Part shown: one piece after another, positions 12,100 to 22,916 of the stretch | Numbering within the stretch: position 1 is the stretch's first letter | Layout of the letters: each line of letters starts with the position of its first letter | NCBI GenBank assembly: GCA_033819885.1 | Contig: JAQYUZ010000044.1 | Span: 62,001-126,000, forward strand | Length of the DNA: 64,000 bases | Source: Microbotryomycetes sp. JL201 | Taxonomy: Eukaryota > Basidiomycota > Microbotryomycetes | Reading direction: 5' to 3' | Notes under the pieces: model-generated | What the model was told of the DNA's origin: nothing | The model's input: the letters and a program-made list of their open reading frames with translations, nothing else | Databases searched by the model: none | Program-made: the position numbers and the translations under genes

Positions 12100-12887
12100 A
12101 TGGCGTCCCTCGTCGCCTCGACCAGCTCAAGCAGGCTCGTCAGGTGTCTGCCGCGTGCCCGATCTCTGTGTACGACGGCGTGCGTGTCTGCAAGGCAGCG
12201 TTTCGCCGGTCGATCCAAGCGCGACGAGACGCTGTACGGCGTCAACGACTCGCCACAACTGCCACCGTCCCAAAGACCCAACAAACAAGATACGGACACG
12301 TCGAATCATCCGTTGTGGAAGTTTTTCCATGATAAGCAGAGCTTGCAAGCGCCAGACAAACGCACAGACGAGTCGGGCAAGTCGCCATACTGCCACACTC
12401 TGGCATGCAGCATGTTAAGAGCTGACCATCTTGTAATTCTGCTACTCTGCGTCGTGCATTCGCGCGTGTGCAGGCAGGAGCTGGACTTCGTTCGAGTTGA
12501 GGCGAAAGTCGTTTGAAGATTTGCACACGCTGTGGTACATTCTCGTCAGAGAACGCAATGTCTTGTTGACTCAAAGAGAAGAGGCGAGGAGACTGAGGCT
12601 TGATCTCAAGACGTTTGGCAATCACGCAGACAGGTTGAGAATGGTCAGTCTTGCGCACGCCCGTCGCCGTCACTGTGATCGAGTTTACCCGGATTTGACC
12701 ACTATGAACCACTATTTCTCAAACACAGTGTCAGAAAAGTATGGCTCGCATCAAACAGGTCGTGAGCGAGCGGCGGCACGCAGCTCTCGAGGCTGCAGAG
12801 ATTCTGAGGAGCAGAGGTGAAGCGAAAGCAGCAGAGGATATGGAGGCAGAGGGCAACATGATGAAAGAAATCGAAAGCCAGGCCTGA
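12100..12887 (+). CDS. MRPL4: Mitochondrial ribosomal protein uL29m (MRPL4/L47)
   Basis: Large-subunit protein of the mitochondrial ribosome. Three exons (12100-12376, 12474-12643, 12729-12887) encode 201 residues. The N-terminus is rich in Ser, Arg and Ala without acidic residues, as expected of a mitochondrial presequence. HPLWKFF precedes the uL29 core [20 protein letters not shown] followed by [12 protein letters not shown], the signature of fungal L47/L4. The C-terminal helix is charged and ends EIESQA. The first intron has a GC donor (GCAAGT at 12377) and splits the Gly codon before the core. The gene is divergent from the CMD-family gene, with 282 bases between start codons. Confidence 0.9.
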
Positions 12888-13166
12888 CGCTGGACCGACT
12901 TGCGACATGTTGTAAAACAGTGGCGAATCGCCGCAACTGTAATCCTACCAATCGTTCACGCGCGCATCTGCTCAATCGCCGTGATAAACATCTTATGCGG
13001 CAGATTTCTGGATAGACACATGCATGCGGTCTCGATGAAATGCGAACTTGACGGCTTGCCGCCTGCCGAATCGGCACCGGCGCAATTGGCACTCCCGCAA
13101 TCTCTCGCTTGGTGCCCCGCACTCGCATCCCCTTCTCTCCTCATACTCCCAGGCAGAAAACGAATC

Positions 13167-14410
13167 ATGGCTCCAGTAGCAATTCAGGACCAAACCGCTC
13201 CCGCTCAGCCCTCTGCCCCTCTGAAAAACGCCGCGCAACCGGCGAGTGCGACTCCTGGTTTGAGCAAGCAATCCCTTGGCAACCTCTCGTCGAGACCTCT
13301 CGACAGGGTCTGGCGAGGTAACGAGCAAGGCACAGTCAAGCTTCAGGTTGCGGTTCCAGATTTTGGAGACGACTTGTACGCCAAGCGCGAATGGGTCAAG
13401 CAACATTTGGCCGGCGCGTTTCAAATGTGGGGCTCGAATGGGTTTGGAGAAGGCGTCGCTGGTCACATTACAGTCAGAGATCCTGTCAAGCCTGATCATT
13501 ACTGGTGAGTAGACTGCTCGTGCGAGATTTAGGGTATGCTCCAGCGCGAGGAGCTTTTTGGCTTCCGACGGGCGATTCGACAAAGCATTCTCCGTCGGAA
13601 GCCATTCGACAAAAGCTTTCTCCAACTTTGTGGTGGGACTGAAGATTGACAATCATGCTCTGCTCCATACGTCATGATACTTAGGATGAACCCGTTTGCT
13701 GTTCATTTCTCCGCTGTCACAGTCGACAATCTCGTTCTCGTAACCCCAGAAGGTTGGGTGTCGCCCGAAGGTGCCCAGCTACCAATCAATACAGCGGGCT
13801 TTCACCTCCACTCGGCAATCCATGATACCAGGCCCGAAATCCAAGCTGCAGCGCACTGTCACACAGTTCATGGCAAAGCTTGGAGCGTATTTGGCAAACC
13901 GGTCGAAATGTTGACTCAGGACGCTTGCATGTTTTACGACAACTTGAGCGTGTACAACTCATTTGGCGGGATCGTGTTGGCGGCAGACGAAGGTGCAAAC
14001 ATTGCAAAAGCGTTGGGCCCGAAGAACAAATGCGCAATCTTGCAAAACCATGGATTGATGACCCTGGGAGACACGGTCGACGAGGCAGCCTATCTTTTTG
14101 CAGCTCGTAAGTATTTTCGAGGGCGAGCGTCTACAAGATGCTGCACTGGGCGTCAGAGTACTGACCGCCGTCGCAACAAAAAGTTGAACGACAGTGCAAA
14201 GTACAATTGATGATGGAAGCCGCTCTCGCTGGCAACCCATCGCTCAAGAAGAATGTCATTGACGACGAAGACGCGGCATTCACGGCAGCTACGTTGACGC
14301 ATTGGGAGATTGCCTATACCAATGCTCAGCCAGAGTTCAACTTGCTCGTTCAGGAGCGCGGCCATTTGTTTTTAGGCAAGAATGCAAAGCTAGTACAGGG
14401 TAGATCGTGA
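13167..14410 (+). CDS. Class II aldolase/adducin domain protein
   Basis: Protein of the class II aldolase/adducin N-terminal family, whose enzymes use a His-bound metal to act on sugar phosphates. Three exons (13167-13504, 13685-14106, 14202-14410) give 322 residues. Visible features: LAGAFQMWGSNGFGEGVAGH, MNPFAVHFS, the proposed metal-site HCHTVHGKAWS, and the third-His region NHGLMTLGDTVDEAAYL. An Ala/Pro/Ser-rich leader of about 60 residues precedes the domain. The same architecture occurs in a widespread, poorly characterised fungal group, so substrate is not assigned. The frame is open upstream to 12900, so an earlier start cannot be excluded. The exon 3 acceptor (AAAG at 14198-14201) is weak. 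Confidence 0.85.
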
Positions 14411-14534
14411 GCGTGTATATATGTCCAGGTTCTTTGGGTCACGCAGGGTCGTTTGTGTATTCGCAGTAACGCTTTTGTGCCACCGAAACTTGTCTCGCCT
14501 CGCGGTTTGCCTCGTGCCAACGCGTCTCGCCGAC

Positions 14535-15526
14535 ATGACGGACCTTTGTCCGGCGTACGCGCCCTTCTTTGGCTTTGCAGGCGTGTTCAGCAGTGTGAGT
14601 AGGCCTATTGGAGCATGCAGCGTCCGACAACGGGCGACGAGCGATCGCTGACGTCGACTCGCATCGAAATGCACACCATGCGCCCAACTAGATGGTGTTT
14701 TCAAGTGAGCGACTCAATCTTGGATCAACTCGCAAAGGTAACGGCACACTGATTATGCTTGGTATGGCCACACGCTTCGACAGCTGTCGGCGCCGCTTTG
14801 GGCACAGCAAAGGCCGGCATTGGCATCACAGGAGCAGGCACGATCGCACCTCACTTGATCATGAAGGCGAGTCAGGACGTCTCGTTCATTCGTAGCATTG
14901 CGCGAGCGTGATGGCACTTCGGACATCGACGCCGTCTCACCTCGTGCTGACACCCAATGACACTCATTCCGCACCTTGCAGTCCCTTATTCCGGTCGTCA
15001 TGGCTGGTATTATCGCCGTTTATGGCCTTGTCGTCTCCGTCTTGATCGCAGGCTCTCTCGTCCCAGACGGAACGTACACCTTATACGCCGGCTTTGTTCA
15101 TCTCGCAGCGGGACTGAGTTGCGGGTTGACGGGATTGGCAGCAGGTCACGCCATCGGATATGTCGGTGATGCCGTCAGTCGCGAATTACCCGAGCAAACA
15201 CAAGTCGTATCGGTGGCTGACTCTTTTCATTTGATGGTTTCAGTGCGCGAGAGCTTACTTGTACCAATCGAGAGTGTTTGTTGGTATGGTCCTTATGCTC
15301 GTAAGTAACTCCTCCCTTGCCGGTCAGACTTTGTGCGTATCATCCTAACGACAACCACGTTCAACCACTCGCTACAGATCTTTGCAGGTGAGACATCTGC
15401 AGAGCTTGCATGTCAACGGCATAAACACTGACGCCCTTGATCATTGCAGAGGTAATCGGATTGTACGGCTTGATCGTCGCGCTACTGCTCAACTCGAGGG
15501 CAGGCGAAGGGTCTTGTACAGCGTAG
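14535..15526 (+). CDS. V-ATPase 16 kDa proteolipid subunit (c or c')
   Basis: Membrane rotor subunit of the vacuolar H+-ATPase. Seven exons in 1 kb (14535-14594, 14692-14704, 14784-14866, 14982-15173, 15244-15300, 15378-15387, 15450-15526) encode 163 residues with four helices. Landmarks: [90 protein letters not shown], and the last helix [20 protein letters not shown]. The Glu in that helix carries the proton. Exons 2 and 6 are only 13 and 10 bases, and the essential Glu codon is split across the junction of the 10-base exon and exon 7. The intron at 14867 has a GC donor (GCGAGT). Features are mixed between Vma3 and Vma11, so I leave the symbol empty. Confidence 0.92.
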
Positions 15527-15851
15527 AGCAGTGTTTGCAGTTTATTTTGTACCCTCCAGAAGTATACAGCAGGATGACAGGATGGAAAAATTTGAGAAGA
15601 GATGAAGAGCTTCTGACGAGCATGTCAAAGCACACATTTTGAACAGTGCTGACGTCCGGAGTGCCCCTTCACACGAGAACGAGCGAGCAGCCTGAATATG
15701 CCGCCCATTGACCGAACGCTCAATGTAGTTTCAGCATGATCTCATCAGATTCGAATAACACCCGGCGCGCCGACGTGAAAAGGCCCAGCCAAAAGGGCTA
15801 AAGAAACATGAAACAGAGAAATCATTCTGATGAATTGCGACAAAGTCGAAT
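15527..15851. other. Convergent 3' intergenic region
   Basis: 325 bases between the converging ends of the proteolipid and exchanger genes. It must hold both 3' UTRs. No gene, repeat or hairpin stands out. Confidence 0.4.
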
Positions 15852-18800
15852 CTACATCATTCTAGACAACCAAGCCTGCGCCCTTTGCCTCAAACTCAGT
15901 TCGTGCCATACGGCCTGTACGGCCAGACCTTGCAACTCTGGGTCATCAGAAGTGTCGCGGTCTCCAGGCGCGTACACGAATCCGCCGAGCAAGACGAGGT
16001 ACGCGACGACCAAAATCGATCCTCGGTAGTAGTTGGCTCGAGCTTCAATGTAGACGTACGTTAAGAGAAATACTGAAAAGATGATCGCCACAGAGTCCCA
16101 GCGGGGAAAGACGAGGGTAAAGTACTCGCCAACGTGAGACGATTTGCCTATGCCGTAAATGGCTGAAAAGGCAAGAGCGGCTGGCACCTGGATCAGACAC
16201 GCTTGCAGAACGTATGCCGAGCCAATTTCGAGACTGAGAGCGACGTTGCCATTGAGAGCGAACGACACTGCGTTAAAGAATTCCGTACACGCCGGCGCAA
16301 GGGCAAACAACGTGATGCCGAGCAATTTTTCCGAGATGGCGGCGCCTTGGAGTACAGCATCGACGGCGTCGATCAGAATCTCGGCAACCACAGCGTATAA
16401 AGCCGTGCAAATGAGCAAGACGCTCGCCGACTTGAACCGACTCCAATTCGGCGCGTCATGACCGCCACCTTGGGCATCGGCTTCTTCTTTTTTGCTTGCT
16501 CCGCTAGCGTCATGCTGGTGACCTTCTTCGATCCGATGGCCGGCGTTTTGCCAGATTTGAGACGCGTGCGTGCGCAGCGAGAACCATAAGCCGAGAAGAT
16601 AGGACTGCAAGCAGAACAGTTTTGTCAGACCTTTCAAGACATTCAACTTCGAAGTCTGCTTACAAACACGAGCAATATCGCACACCAGGTAGCAAGCTTT
16701 TTGACAACGTTCTGGTAGAACGGATCGTCGGCCGGATCGACGTGCCTGTAGTAGCATGTTGAACACGTGCTGACGCCGTCGTGGTCGGGTTCACAGCCCG
16801 TGCAGGACAACTCGAACTGCCAAAACAGAATACTGGTCAGGAACAGATTCCGCGCCATGCTGAGACCCCAAACTGACACTGCCGTAAATCTCGTAAAACA
16901 TGGTTGGCGTCAGAATGCCAATGACAGCCATGATCAACATTGTGCTCGTGACACCCGCGCTGCGCGCATTGAACTTTTGCTCTTTGCGTCGCATGGCCCC
17001 ACCGATCATCGACACTCCTGGCATCAACAAGACGCCGGCGAGAATGGACCCAACGACGCTACCTTCGACAAGATTGCCCTTGCCTTCCATGAGCCCAGCA
17101 CCGTACAGTACAATCTCAATCATGCTGCCAAAGGATGCGTTGATGACGGCGCCCATGCCGATACTCGACTGTGCCGAGATTGACGCGACAGCCATGCCGA
17201 TGAAATAGCTGAGCGGAATGATCGACAGCAGAGCGCACGAAAACATGAATCCTTCTGATGCGAGAGATCCAAACAAGCCATGCACGCCGTGTCGTTTGAC
17301 GTAGGGTGCCAGCAAAAAAAAGTCGAGAATTACAAAGACGACAACGCCAAGCAGGTTGATGAACATGATGTTGACGCCGTCAATCGTGTACTTGTAATAC
17401 TGAAAGCCGGCGGCACGGTAAGTGCATAACAGAATTTTGCCGTTCGGACCAATGAGGCGACCGTGGCGCTTAGCTGAGGCCACGTCTTGGCGCGTATGGC
17501 GAGGTGCCCGTTGACCGGCACGCAGCGGGAAGCGCGCGTCGACTGGCGTGAACGGTGAGGCCTCGTCCGCTTCGTCGTCTTCCGTTCGGGTCTCGTCGTC
17601 TGTCGCTTGCGAATCGTTTGGCTTGCGCTCGGGCGAATTTGGCGTTGAAAAGTCGGGCGGTGTGCGAAAGTGCAGTGACAAGGGTTCATCGCTCAGATAC
17701 GTCAACAACACCCACAAAAGCTTGGCCATCGGGATCGTGAACACCAAGCCCCAGCAGACTATGCACACCAGCAGCATGAGAGGCGCGATGACGAGGTAGA
17801 AGGTGGCCCAGTACATGACGCGACCCAATGCTCGAACGCGCAACGAAGAATGACTTGACGTCTGCATGAGGTGCAGGTTCTTGCGCGGACTGGATTCGCG
17901 GCGAGCTCGATCTGATCCAGCTACGGTCCGGTCAGAGCTAGACGTGTCACCGTCGTTTGTGGCACCGTAAGCGGTCGTCGAACCTTGTCCGTGTTGCAGC
18001 AAGCCAGCTTGCTCGCTGGACGGCGACCGCTCACGTCCGCGCGGGTCCTGAGCATGCAGTTCACCGTGATCGAATTGTTTGCCGTCGTGATCGTCTTCTT
18101 CATCAACCTCTTCGAATGCGCCTTCAACGTACTTGCCGAACGGCCAAAATAGGTACCCGCCAAGCTCCCAAATAACTCGTCCATACTTGCGCCCGCCCCA
18201 TGGAACGAGCCACAAGACGGCGGCGACGAGAACGCAGATGAGAGCGAGCCACATGCCAAACAAAATTGTCCAGATGACGTTGCCTGGTGCCAAGTGATGG
18301 AGCGCAGTTGTAGACGGAGTGGCGTGCAACGCAGTTTCGGCATTGCGTGTGATTGAGCGGTCCTTTTTGTACAAGGCTGGCTTCCAAATGGGCAATCCAA
18401 ATGGATGCTCAACGTTAATGGCCTATGTGCGAGAAGGTCAGCCCTAGTCTGGTGGAAAGGAAGTCGAGAAAGAGACGTACGTCTTGACGATCTTTGAGCG
18501 TATACTCGACTTCACTCCCTTCAATGCTCTCATCGTCACTGCCGTCAACGGTTTCCATCTCTGCCCTTCGCAAGTCGTCCTCGTCGAAATGCAATCCACT
18601 GTCGCTCGCCGGAGCCTCCGGCTCTTCGTTCGCCGCTTCGTCGGCGACGCTCACAGCCTTCTCGTCTCTGTCCTGCCTGTCTCTGAACATGTCTCCATCC
18701 ATTTCTTCCCCTGTCTCCGAGTGGCCGTGAATCGAGCTTGTGACGTGACGTATACTCGTCACCCGTCGTTGAGGACTGCCGGGCGTTGGTGTGCCACTGC

Positions 18801-19880
18801 CTGTCTCGCCTTCTGACGAATAGACCGACGCAGATGGCTGATGGTCTGCGTAGGATCGTGTCGTGCTCGCTTGCGATACGTTACGAGAGCGTAATATTGA
18901 CGAAGGCCGAGGTGGAGGCGATCTAGGCGTGGCGCTGACGGACCGTGAGGACGATTGTCCACGAGTGATTGGAGGCCGAAGCGCTGAGCCGAGGCTTGAC
19001 GAACCTTCAGCGGCAGGCTCTGCATTGGCTGGCGACGGGTTATACGACGCTCGACGGGTTGTCGACGCCGCACTCGCTTCGCGCTGCTTTCGCAGCCGTT
19101 CCTGCTCCTAGCCGTACAAAGACTCAGCGTGCGACCTAGAGGATGGCCAGTTTTTTTTTTTACCTTCTTGGCTTTTGCCCGGTCTTTCATGCGCCTTCGA
19201 ACAAGTTCCTCTCCTCTGTCGCGCCTCTCTACCTCGTCGTCCTGCTCTTGCGCAGACCCGAAAAGAACAGGAGCTGGGCTCATGACTTTCTCCGTCCCTT
19301 TCCTCCTCTCAATGTCGTCCGAGTCTTCGTCTTCTTCGTCGTCCGAGAGTCTCCTGGCTCTAGACGCGCTGCGACTTTTGATCGCCGGGCGCTGAGCTGA
19401 CGATCCCCTCGACATGGTCGCAGGACCCGCCGTGCCTCCGGTCTTTGCAGACTTGCCCAATCCCGAGCCACTCTGTTTCTTTTCAGCCGAGCTCTTGCCT
19501 TTGAAAGACGACCCACGTGTGAGCGACGAAGCTGTCGCAGCCGCATACGTCTGGTAATCCAGACCGTCCGTATCTTGTATTGACAAGCCGCCTTCAGACT
19601 CGTTGAAAACCGTCGATGTGTGCCTCGAGAATCTTGAACCCGACTCGAAGGGGTTGCCACCTCGTTCTCTAGGCGAAGTCACGCCGAGTGGAGACAGAGT
19701 CGAGCTGGCTGTTGATGTATGTCGACCTCGAGAAGGGGCAGCTTGCGTCACTTCTTGCGGAGTGGTTGGCACGGATGTGGTGCCACCAGTAAGAGCTCGT
19801 TGAGTGGGAGTTGTCGATAATGCAGATCCACGATTCGTTTCATCCGAAGTCTGACTCGAATTTGTAGCGCGGTCTGTCAT
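15852..19880 (-). CDS. VNX1: Vnx1-like vacuolar cation/H+ exchanger (CaCA family)
   Basis: Large fungal member of the Ca2+:cation antiporter superfamily. Yeast Vnx1 exchanges Na+/K+ for H+ at the vacuole. Five exons (19164-19880, 18481-19107, 16878-18422, 16664-16816, 15852-16604) encode about 1264 residues. The first 430 residues are a disordered, Ser/Thr/Arg/acidic cytosolic region. Then comes the family marker INVEHPFGLPIWKPALYKKD, membrane helices, an acidic loop, and the first alpha-repeat around SSIGMGAVINASFGSMIEIV. The second alpha-repeat is LFALAPACTEFFNAVSF with ALNGNVALSLEIGSAYVLQA. Between them lies a Cys-rich segment (CTGCEPDHDGVSTCSTC) also typical of Vnx1. The last stretch after the final helix is short. 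The start is the ATG at 19878-19880. Confidence 0.88.
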
Positions 19881-20510
19881 GACGGCGTTGACGCGGTCTG
19901 CTGCAAGTGTGGGGAAACAAAGCACGTGACGGCGACAGCACCGCAGAGAGAGCAACACAGTGGCGAGACGGAAACAGTAGACGTCAGCAGCCTGCCCAGT
20001 GGACTCGGATAGTGATTCGGGACTATGCACAGCCGAATGGCCTGCGCGGAATGCTGCATATCTGGAGCACGGATCGGTTTGGTGGCACGAGCGTTACAAG
20101 CGAGCTGCGAGCGTCATCAAGGCCTTGTGGGCAAATGTCTTTGTTCCATGGGCTGTTGTGACAATGTAACGAAGCTGACGACGCGTGATATGCTGCAATT
20201 ATCGCCGTAAAGGCACGCACGGTTGCGCGACCGGTTCGGCGGCCGACGCTGACACAGAGAGCGCACCCGATCGCTGCCGCCGACCCACAGATGCAAGTAT
20301 AGCCGGAACTCACCCGCTCGCGAGGCGCTCTCGCTACCACACCGACGCGATCGAAGACGAACCCAAAGGCAACGAACGGCGCAGCGCCGAAACTGAACGT
20401 CATTCAAATTACACTCTTGACAAATGAATTCCATTACAGACCAGCTTGAACAACAGGAAAGGAACGAACACTCGAAAACGAAACATGGTCTCAGAATCTG
20501 CCAATTATTC
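19881..20510. promoter_or_regulatory. Intergenic region upstream of the exchanger
   Basis: 630 bases between the seipin stop and the exchanger start, both genes on the minus strand. It presumably holds the exchanger promoter and the seipin 3' end. Open frames here show no family resemblance. Confidence 0.35.
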
Positions 20511-22725
20511 TTAATCGTCGCCACCTCGGGCCTCTTGTTCTGCCCGCCGACGCTCCCTCATGACGGCTTCGGCAGACAAGCCTATAGCGCTTGAAGATGT
20601 TCGAGCTGAAGTTGAAGCGCCTGCGACAGACGGTCCGAGCGTTGAGCGAGTCGCCCTCGTCGTGGCGCTCTACGCGTAGTCCTCGGGTTAGCCGACCACT
20701 CTTTACAGTATGGACATCCGCGACAAGCTTACTCCAGTCATAGTCAGACCCTCATCATCTTCGTCTTTGACCCTTTCCTGGCCCTGCTCCCCCTCGACGC
20801 CTTCCCACGAACTCGATTCGCCTTCGGTTTCAGTCTCCGTCTCTGTCGTAACCCTCGACGCATCGTCATCGTCATCACCGAGACTCGAGAGCACACCACC
20901 TTGACGACCGACGTCACTCATTCCAACAATACCAGCTAATCCTCTCAACCGACGTTGTCGTTCTTGTTCTTGCTCAAACATATCGCGCTCGTACTGTTCA
21001 GCCCGAGCAAACGTGCTCTCACTACCACTTTGCCGACTTTCTCGAGTTGAAGCTGTTGTGTAAGCGGAAAGCGTGGGATCGTCTTCACGCTTGATCCGGG
21101 TCGAGACAGTGTCCGAGTCAGAGTATGATGGCGGTGGGGGCCGTTGACGAGGTTCGGAAAACGACTGTCCAGAATATCCGGGACTGGTTCGAGACCGACG
21201 ACTTGATGAAGATGACCAGCAAGCCCAAGCGGCGAGAGCGCCGAGCATCTCCACAGACGTAAACATGGTCACAAATACGAGGAAACTCAAAATTGGATGG
21301 TAGTACAACGCGTACCTGCGGAAAGGCAAGTTCAGCTCGATATGACCTCCTTTATCGCCTGACCTGACGAGATGGACTCACTTGAGACCAGTCAGCCTGG
21401 CGTCAAAATTCAGCCAACTCTCATAAATTTGTAGCTCGCCCCTTCCACCCGCCCAAGCACCAGTGCCAGCATAGTGACCTCCTTGATTGGAAGCAGTGGC
21501 AGCGACAGCTGCGGCGACAGCCAAAGCTGCCGCCTGCACTGACTCGTCGCTGCAGTCTTTGGCTGTCGAGCTGATGGTGCGTTGCTGATCTTGCATGCCT
21601 GGACGACCCGATCGTTTTGAGTCAAACCAAGAGTGAGCGTCGTCCCTGCCAACTTGCACATGCAACCACTTTGCCGGGCCGAGTCGTCTTGCCGACAGCA
21701 GGCGATGCTCCAACAACGGGATTCTGAGACGTTGCGTCTCATCCATCTCGTACTTTGGTTCAGGAGGCGGCTGGGGACCTAAAATCAACGACAACCAAGT
21801 GTTTGGGCTTAACAGGGCAAAGATGGACGGCTTGCGAGGCGGTGGCGGCGGTGGTGGAGCTGGCTTGTTGCGCGCGGGATGCACAAGGGTGGCCTGCCGT
21901 TCAACCAGATCGACATGAGCTTACGTAGAGACATAAATGTAGAGGCGCACGCACAGGTCGTGAAACATTGGCGATACTTTGACCGCCGGCAGCCACCGCA
22001 TCGAGTTCGACCATAAAGTTGCCTGTCCAGCACAGCATAGAGTCAGTTTACATGTACCTCCAATCGATGCCGTCGGCCTCACCAACGTCAAGATTCCGCT
22101 CCGAAACTGGGACGACGAGGTCTAGGGTAACATCGTATGGAACATTGACCAAGTCGATTTTCGGGTTGTTTGCCACATCAATTGTCGCATGTGGCGCTTG
22201 AAACTTGCTGTGACGGGTTGCAACAAGTGTCATTGTATGCAAGACAAGCACAGGTGAGTGCGAGGCAAGGCATCGCCCATTTCACGTGACGTCGAGGGCT
22301 TTGTCCGCAGCGTTTGCAATACCATGCCGAGCAGCTCGCTGACGCGCGCAAGACAAGCAAAGACAAGCTTACCCGTATTGGAGCCATACGCGCTCCCTCG
22401 CTCCCAAGCTTGTAGCCCTTGTAAATGCGTAGAAGGACGACCAAGCGAGGATGCTGGTTGTGATGCATGCCGACAGCACAATGACGAACCCGAGAGACTG
22501 TAAGATCAAGCTGGGAGATGGAATCAAAGGGACGACGTAGATCTGTCATGATATATGTTAGCTCTGATGCACCTAAGCGCGAAAGGTCGCACAACTCGCC
22601 TTGAACGCCGACGCCGACGCGTCTAGCGCTTGTGACACGACATCAATCGCACTGTCGACAAGCGGAGGTGGCTCGGATGAGGGCTCGTCTGGCCTTGACG
22701 CCCGCGTCTGCGGCTGCTGCTGCAT
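20511..22725 (-). CDS. SEI1: Seipin, lipid-droplet biogenesis protein
   Basis: Endoplasmic-reticulum protein that organises lipid-droplet budding. The spliced protein has a short N-terminus and a first membrane helix (PSPSLILQSLGFVIVLSACI). The lumenal domain follows with VPYDVTLDLVVPVSERNLDV and GNFMVELDAVAAGG, then RIPLLEHRLL, and a second helix in YHPILSFLVFVTMFTSVEML. A Pro-rich insert (PAPPPPPPPRKPS) lies within the lumenal region. The cytosolic tail of about 190 residues is long, acidic and low-complexity. Seven exons give about 585 residues. The first intron has a GC donor (GCGAGT at 22599), one intron is only about 31 bases (near 21893-21925), and the 160-base intron near 22213-22372 could hide another exon. 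The last exon (about 20511-20639) follows an intron at GTAAGC. Confidence 0.85.
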
Positions 22726-22916
22726 CGTGCGCGGAGTGCAAAGGAAAGAGGCCCGAGCGGCGTCGCCGTGCATTCGATGCTCATTGCGCACACCCCAATA
22801 TTCACTGAACCAAAGTACCAGAGTTACAGCACAAGCACAAGGGTGATCACAAAAACACCAAGTCAACAGGGACATTTGAATCAGGCACGACGCAATCTAG
22901 TCTTCTCATCTCTGAA

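Noticed and set aside
12956-13652. Long minus-strand open frame over the aldolase gene
   Set aside because: It is the shadow of the well-supported plus-strand class II aldolase and has no family resemblance.
11042-14410. Possible aromatic-degradation cluster (CMD-like gene near an aldolase-family gene and FAH further on)
   Set aside because: A ribosomal protein gene lies between, orientations are mixed and no other pathway gene is present.
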